Shown piece after piece: positions 3,847 through 5,573 of a stretch of DNA of 5,573 bases. The stretch is from Deltaproteobacteria bacterium. Lineage in GTDB: Bacteria; Myxococcota; B64-G9. The DNA lies in the NCBI GenBank assembly GCA_003647095.1, contig QMME01000291.1, positions 1 through 5,573 of the forward strand, in the 5' to 3' direction. The notes under the pieces were generated by a model. The model made no database searches. It was not told where the DNA came from and was given only the letters and a program-made list of their open reading frames with translations. How positions within the stretch are numbered: position 1 is the stretch's first letter; every line of letters begins with the position of its first letter. A program made the translations under genes and the position numbers.

Positions 3847-5573
3847 GTTTCGATGACTCCCTCCGTGTACAGACCAGTGGAGCCATCGGGGGAGATGGTG
3901 CCGGTGGCGGAGATGCTCGAGCTGCCGGAGAGGGAGTTTATCCTGATGCGCCCCGCGCTCCCCCCGCCCCCGCCGGCGTTGTAGTCGTCTTCACCCGGAT
4001 CACCGCTGCCGTGGTCGGCCCCGCCGCCGTCGCCGCCGTCGCCGCCGTTGCCGTTGCCGTTGGTGTTGCCGCCGCCGGCCCGGCCCCAGCCGAAGGGACC
4101 ATCCTCGCCCGGTTCTGCGGTCACGGTGCCGCCGCCGTAGTCATCGCCGGCCCCGCCACCGCCGCCGTTGGCGGCCAGGGTGCCGTCACCACTGACATCG
4201 ACGGCCTCGAGCAGTATGGCCCCGCCCGAGCCACCACCGCCACCGGCATCTCCGTCTCCTCCCGGGGCGCTGCCGCCGGCACCGCAGGCGTCGATGCCAC
4301 CCGGGGCGTTGATATGGATGAAGTCTCCGGCGACTACCTGCACCGCCCCGCCACCGCCACCGCCCAGGCTGCCGATGCTGGAGCCGGCACCACCACCCCC
4401 GCCGCTGCCGGCATGCAGCGGGCGCAGTGCCGCCGAACCATAGCCGCCACCGGCACTTCCTCCGCCGGCGTTACCGTCACCGCCGTCACCCCCGTTGTCG
4501 CCGAAGCCGGCGCCGCCGCCGCCCGAGTCGCTGTAGCCGGAAGACGACCCCCCGCCGCCGGCACCCGGACCGGCGCCCGCCAGTCCCGGCCCGCCGCCGT
4601 TGCCCCCGCCGGGACCACCGGTCTGGCCGGAGGCGCAGGCGTTGATACGGGCGGAGATATTGACGTCGTGACAGGAAAGCAGCACCAGGGCGTTGGAGCC
4701 GACGACATCGACGTCGGCACTGATGTCGATGGAATCGTAGGTGAACACCGCCAGGGCCGGGGCGCCCCCCGGCTGCGGCACCAGGAGGAAGTAGGGCTGG
4801 GGCACGCCGCCTATGGTGCCGGTATCAGTGTCGATGACCGACGTGCCCATGCTGTTGTCGATGGTGAGGCTGTCGGGGTTGAGACACAGCATGGCCGGAT
4901 CCAGGTTGGAGGGATTGACCGAGACCGGGCGCCACCAGACGTCGTCGCCTCCGCTCACCGCCGGCTGGGGATCCCACTGGCAGGAAAGGTGGCCGGTCAG
5001 CTGCGTGCCGGAGATGTCGCTGGCCGTGAAGTCGTAGGTGCCGTCGGCATTGTCGGCCGGCGGGCTGGTGAGGCCGATCACCCCTCCGGCGGCACAGTCG
5101 GCCCGGCCGCTGAGGACGATGTGGTCGAGAGCGATCTCGTGGTCTCCCGCTTCCAGGGAGAAGCGGATGTTCACCGCCGGGTTGTGATCCACCTCCGGAA
5201 CCGGGTCGGAGAGGTTGCGGCACACCTGTACGCAGGAGTTGTCGGGACCGAAGTTGCCCTCGTGAAACCATACCTGCTGCCAGCCGGAGCCGGCATCCAC
5301 CTCCACGGTGAGGCGCTCGCCGCCGTTGGCCCTGTTCTCACCGTAGTAGAAGCACAGCTCGACGTCGGAATACGCCGACAGGTCAACCTGGGCGGTCATG
5401 GTGCCGCTGGTGTTGTTTACCTTGGCGCGGCTGCTGGCGTCGAAGCAGTTGAAGCCCGGCCCGCAGTGGATGGTACCGGTGATACTCCAGCCGTTGAAGC
5501 CGTCTGCCAGGGGATCGGCGCAACCGGTGAAATCCTCGGACGCGATGACGTCCACCGGGCCGGCGCAGGCGGC
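3840..5573 (-). CDS. Large glycine- and cysteine-rich protein, probably exported; N-terminus outside the window
   Basis: The frame is open to the window edge (577 visible residues); the GTG at 5555 is not a credible start because the frame continues upstream with AACAGP. I do not recognise a named family. Bases about 5106-5573 encode a beta-rich region with alternating hydrophobic strands (for example VELCFYYGEN, RLTVEVDAG) that looks like a jelly-roll or carbohydrate-binding-type sandwich. Bases about 4760-5100 encode a second beta-rich stretch. Bases 3876-4760 hold five short strand-turn units with long glycine-rich insertions between the later ones. At least twelve cysteines suggest disulfides outside the cytoplasm. 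Proteins with GGGGGSGGAILLEA and GGSAGRIRIN style segments are common among predicted secreted proteins of myxobacteria and related bacteria (knowledge from memory). It ends in VIETW, with no PEP-CTERM, LPXTG or hydrophobic anchor. The signal peptide, if any, is outside the window. A surface or extracellular structural or adhesive role is inference only. Confidence 0.8.
   Translation of the reverse strand, partial: AACAGPVDVIASEDFTGCADPLADGFNGWSITGTIHCGPGFNCFDASSRAKVNNTSGTMTAQVDLSAYSDVELCFYYGENRANGGERLTVEVDAGSGWQQVWFHEGNFGPDNSCVQVCRNLSDPVPEVDHNPAVNIRFSLEAGDHEIALDHIVLSGRADCAAGGVIGLTSPPADNADGTYDFTASDISGTQLTGHLSCQWDPQPAVSGGDDVWWRPVSVNPSNLDPAMLCLNPDSLTIDNSMGTSVIDTDTGTIGGVPQPYFLLVPQPGGAPALAVFTYDSIDISADVDVVGSNALVLLSCHDVNISARINACASGQTGGPGGGNGGGPGLAGAGPGAGGGGSSSGYSDSGGGGAGFGDNGGDGGDGNAGGGSAGGGYGSAALRPLHAGSGGGGGAGSSIGSLGGGGGGAVQVVAGDFIHINAPGGIDACGAGGSAPGGDGDAGGGGGSGGAILLEAVDVSGDGTLAANGGGGGAGDDYGGGTVTAEPGEDGPFGWGRAGGGNTNGNGNGGDGGDGGGADHGSGDPGEDDYNAGGGGGSAGRIRINSLSGSSSISATGTISPDGSTGLYTEGVIETW
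3954..4628 (-). repeat. Glycine-rich low-complexity coding region
   Basis: About 225 residues in which roughly half are Gly, with Asn, Asp, Ser and Ala between. On the plus strand it appears as long GCC/CCG-rich trinucleotide runs. All four glycine codons are used, which suggests selection on the protein rather than a recent expansion of one codon. Two ordered strand units (4269-4349 and 4152-4223) interrupt it. Confidence 0.85.
4023..4061 (-). repeat. Short tandem repeats inside the glycine-rich region
   Basis: On the plus strand GCCGCCGTC occurs twice exactly and a third time as GCCGCCGTT (4023-4049), followed by two GCCGTT units (4050-4061). On the coding strand these give Gly-Asn pairs followed by Gly-Gly-Asp triplets. 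All units are multiples of three, so copy changes would keep the frame. Confidence 0.75.

Noticed and set aside
3843..3875. Aromatic C-terminus (VIETW) as an outer-membrane barrel insertion signal
   Set aside because: The preceding residues do not form an amphipathic barrel strand, and no barrel domain is present.
3785..3886. Longer N-terminus (507 aa) for the large subunit, from the ATG at 3886
   Set aside because: It would overlap the end of the glycine-rich gene by 47 bp and adds residues with no resemblance to Fer2-containing relatives. It is not excluded outright, because the ATG at 3784 lacks a Shine-Dalgarno.
3954..4628. Mycobacterial PE-PGRS protein or a CRISPR-like repeat array
   Set aside because: There is no PE domain in view and the interspersed strand units and cysteines differ from PGRS. 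The DNA repeats are short codon-phased units without unique spacers.
5553..5555. GTG at 5555 as the start of the glycine-rich protein
   Set aside because: The frame remains open to the window edge and no signal peptide follows, so the real start is outside.

Overview
The window is GC-rich (roughly two thirds G+C by eye) and densely coding, with five protein genes and no RNA gene, insertion sequence or CRISPR array that I can see. Base composition, a REC-HD-GYP regulator and a very glycine-rich exported-type protein suggest a high-GC proteobacterium (gamma- or deltaproteobacterial/myxobacterial style). This is inference; nothing in the window fixes the taxon.

Layout. Bases 1-928 (+) hold the 3' part of a response regulator with a receiver domain and an HD-GYP (cyclic-di-GMP phosphodiesterase type) output domain. 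It converges on a minus-strand operon, and the two facing stop codons lie in one CTAG tetranucleotide at 925-928. The operon reads from 3784 down to 925 and has three tightly packed genes. The first is a 473-aa flavoprotein with an N-terminal [2Fe-2S] domain. The second is a 97-aa BFD-like [2Fe-2S] protein. The third is a 381-aa DAO/DadA-type FAD oxidoreductase. The second gene starts 2 nt after the first ends, and the third overlaps the second by ATGA. Upstream, also on the minus strand, 3840-5573 holds the C-terminal part of a large cysteine- and glycine-rich protein of exported type, whose start lies beyond the window.

How the genes may work together. The three redox genes carry the domain set of the hydrogen cyanide synthase / opine oxidase / dye-linked proline or hydroxyproline dehydrogenase / heteromeric sarcosine oxidase superfamily, divided among polypeptides differently from HcnABC. 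The expected scheme is that the DAO subunit oxidises an amino acid or N-substituted amino acid, and electrons pass through the [2Fe-2S] centres and second flavin to an acceptor, probably the respiratory chain. The substrate cannot be read from sequence. I see no link in function between this operon and the regulator or the glycine-rich protein.

The most useful second looks are the fused/split subunit architecture of the oxidoreductase, the altered second nucleotide-binding fingerprint in its large subunit, a promoter-like TTGACA placed so that the transcript could be leaderless, and a repeated beta-strand unit in the glycine-rich protein. I do not see convincing evidence of a wholly undescribed system.
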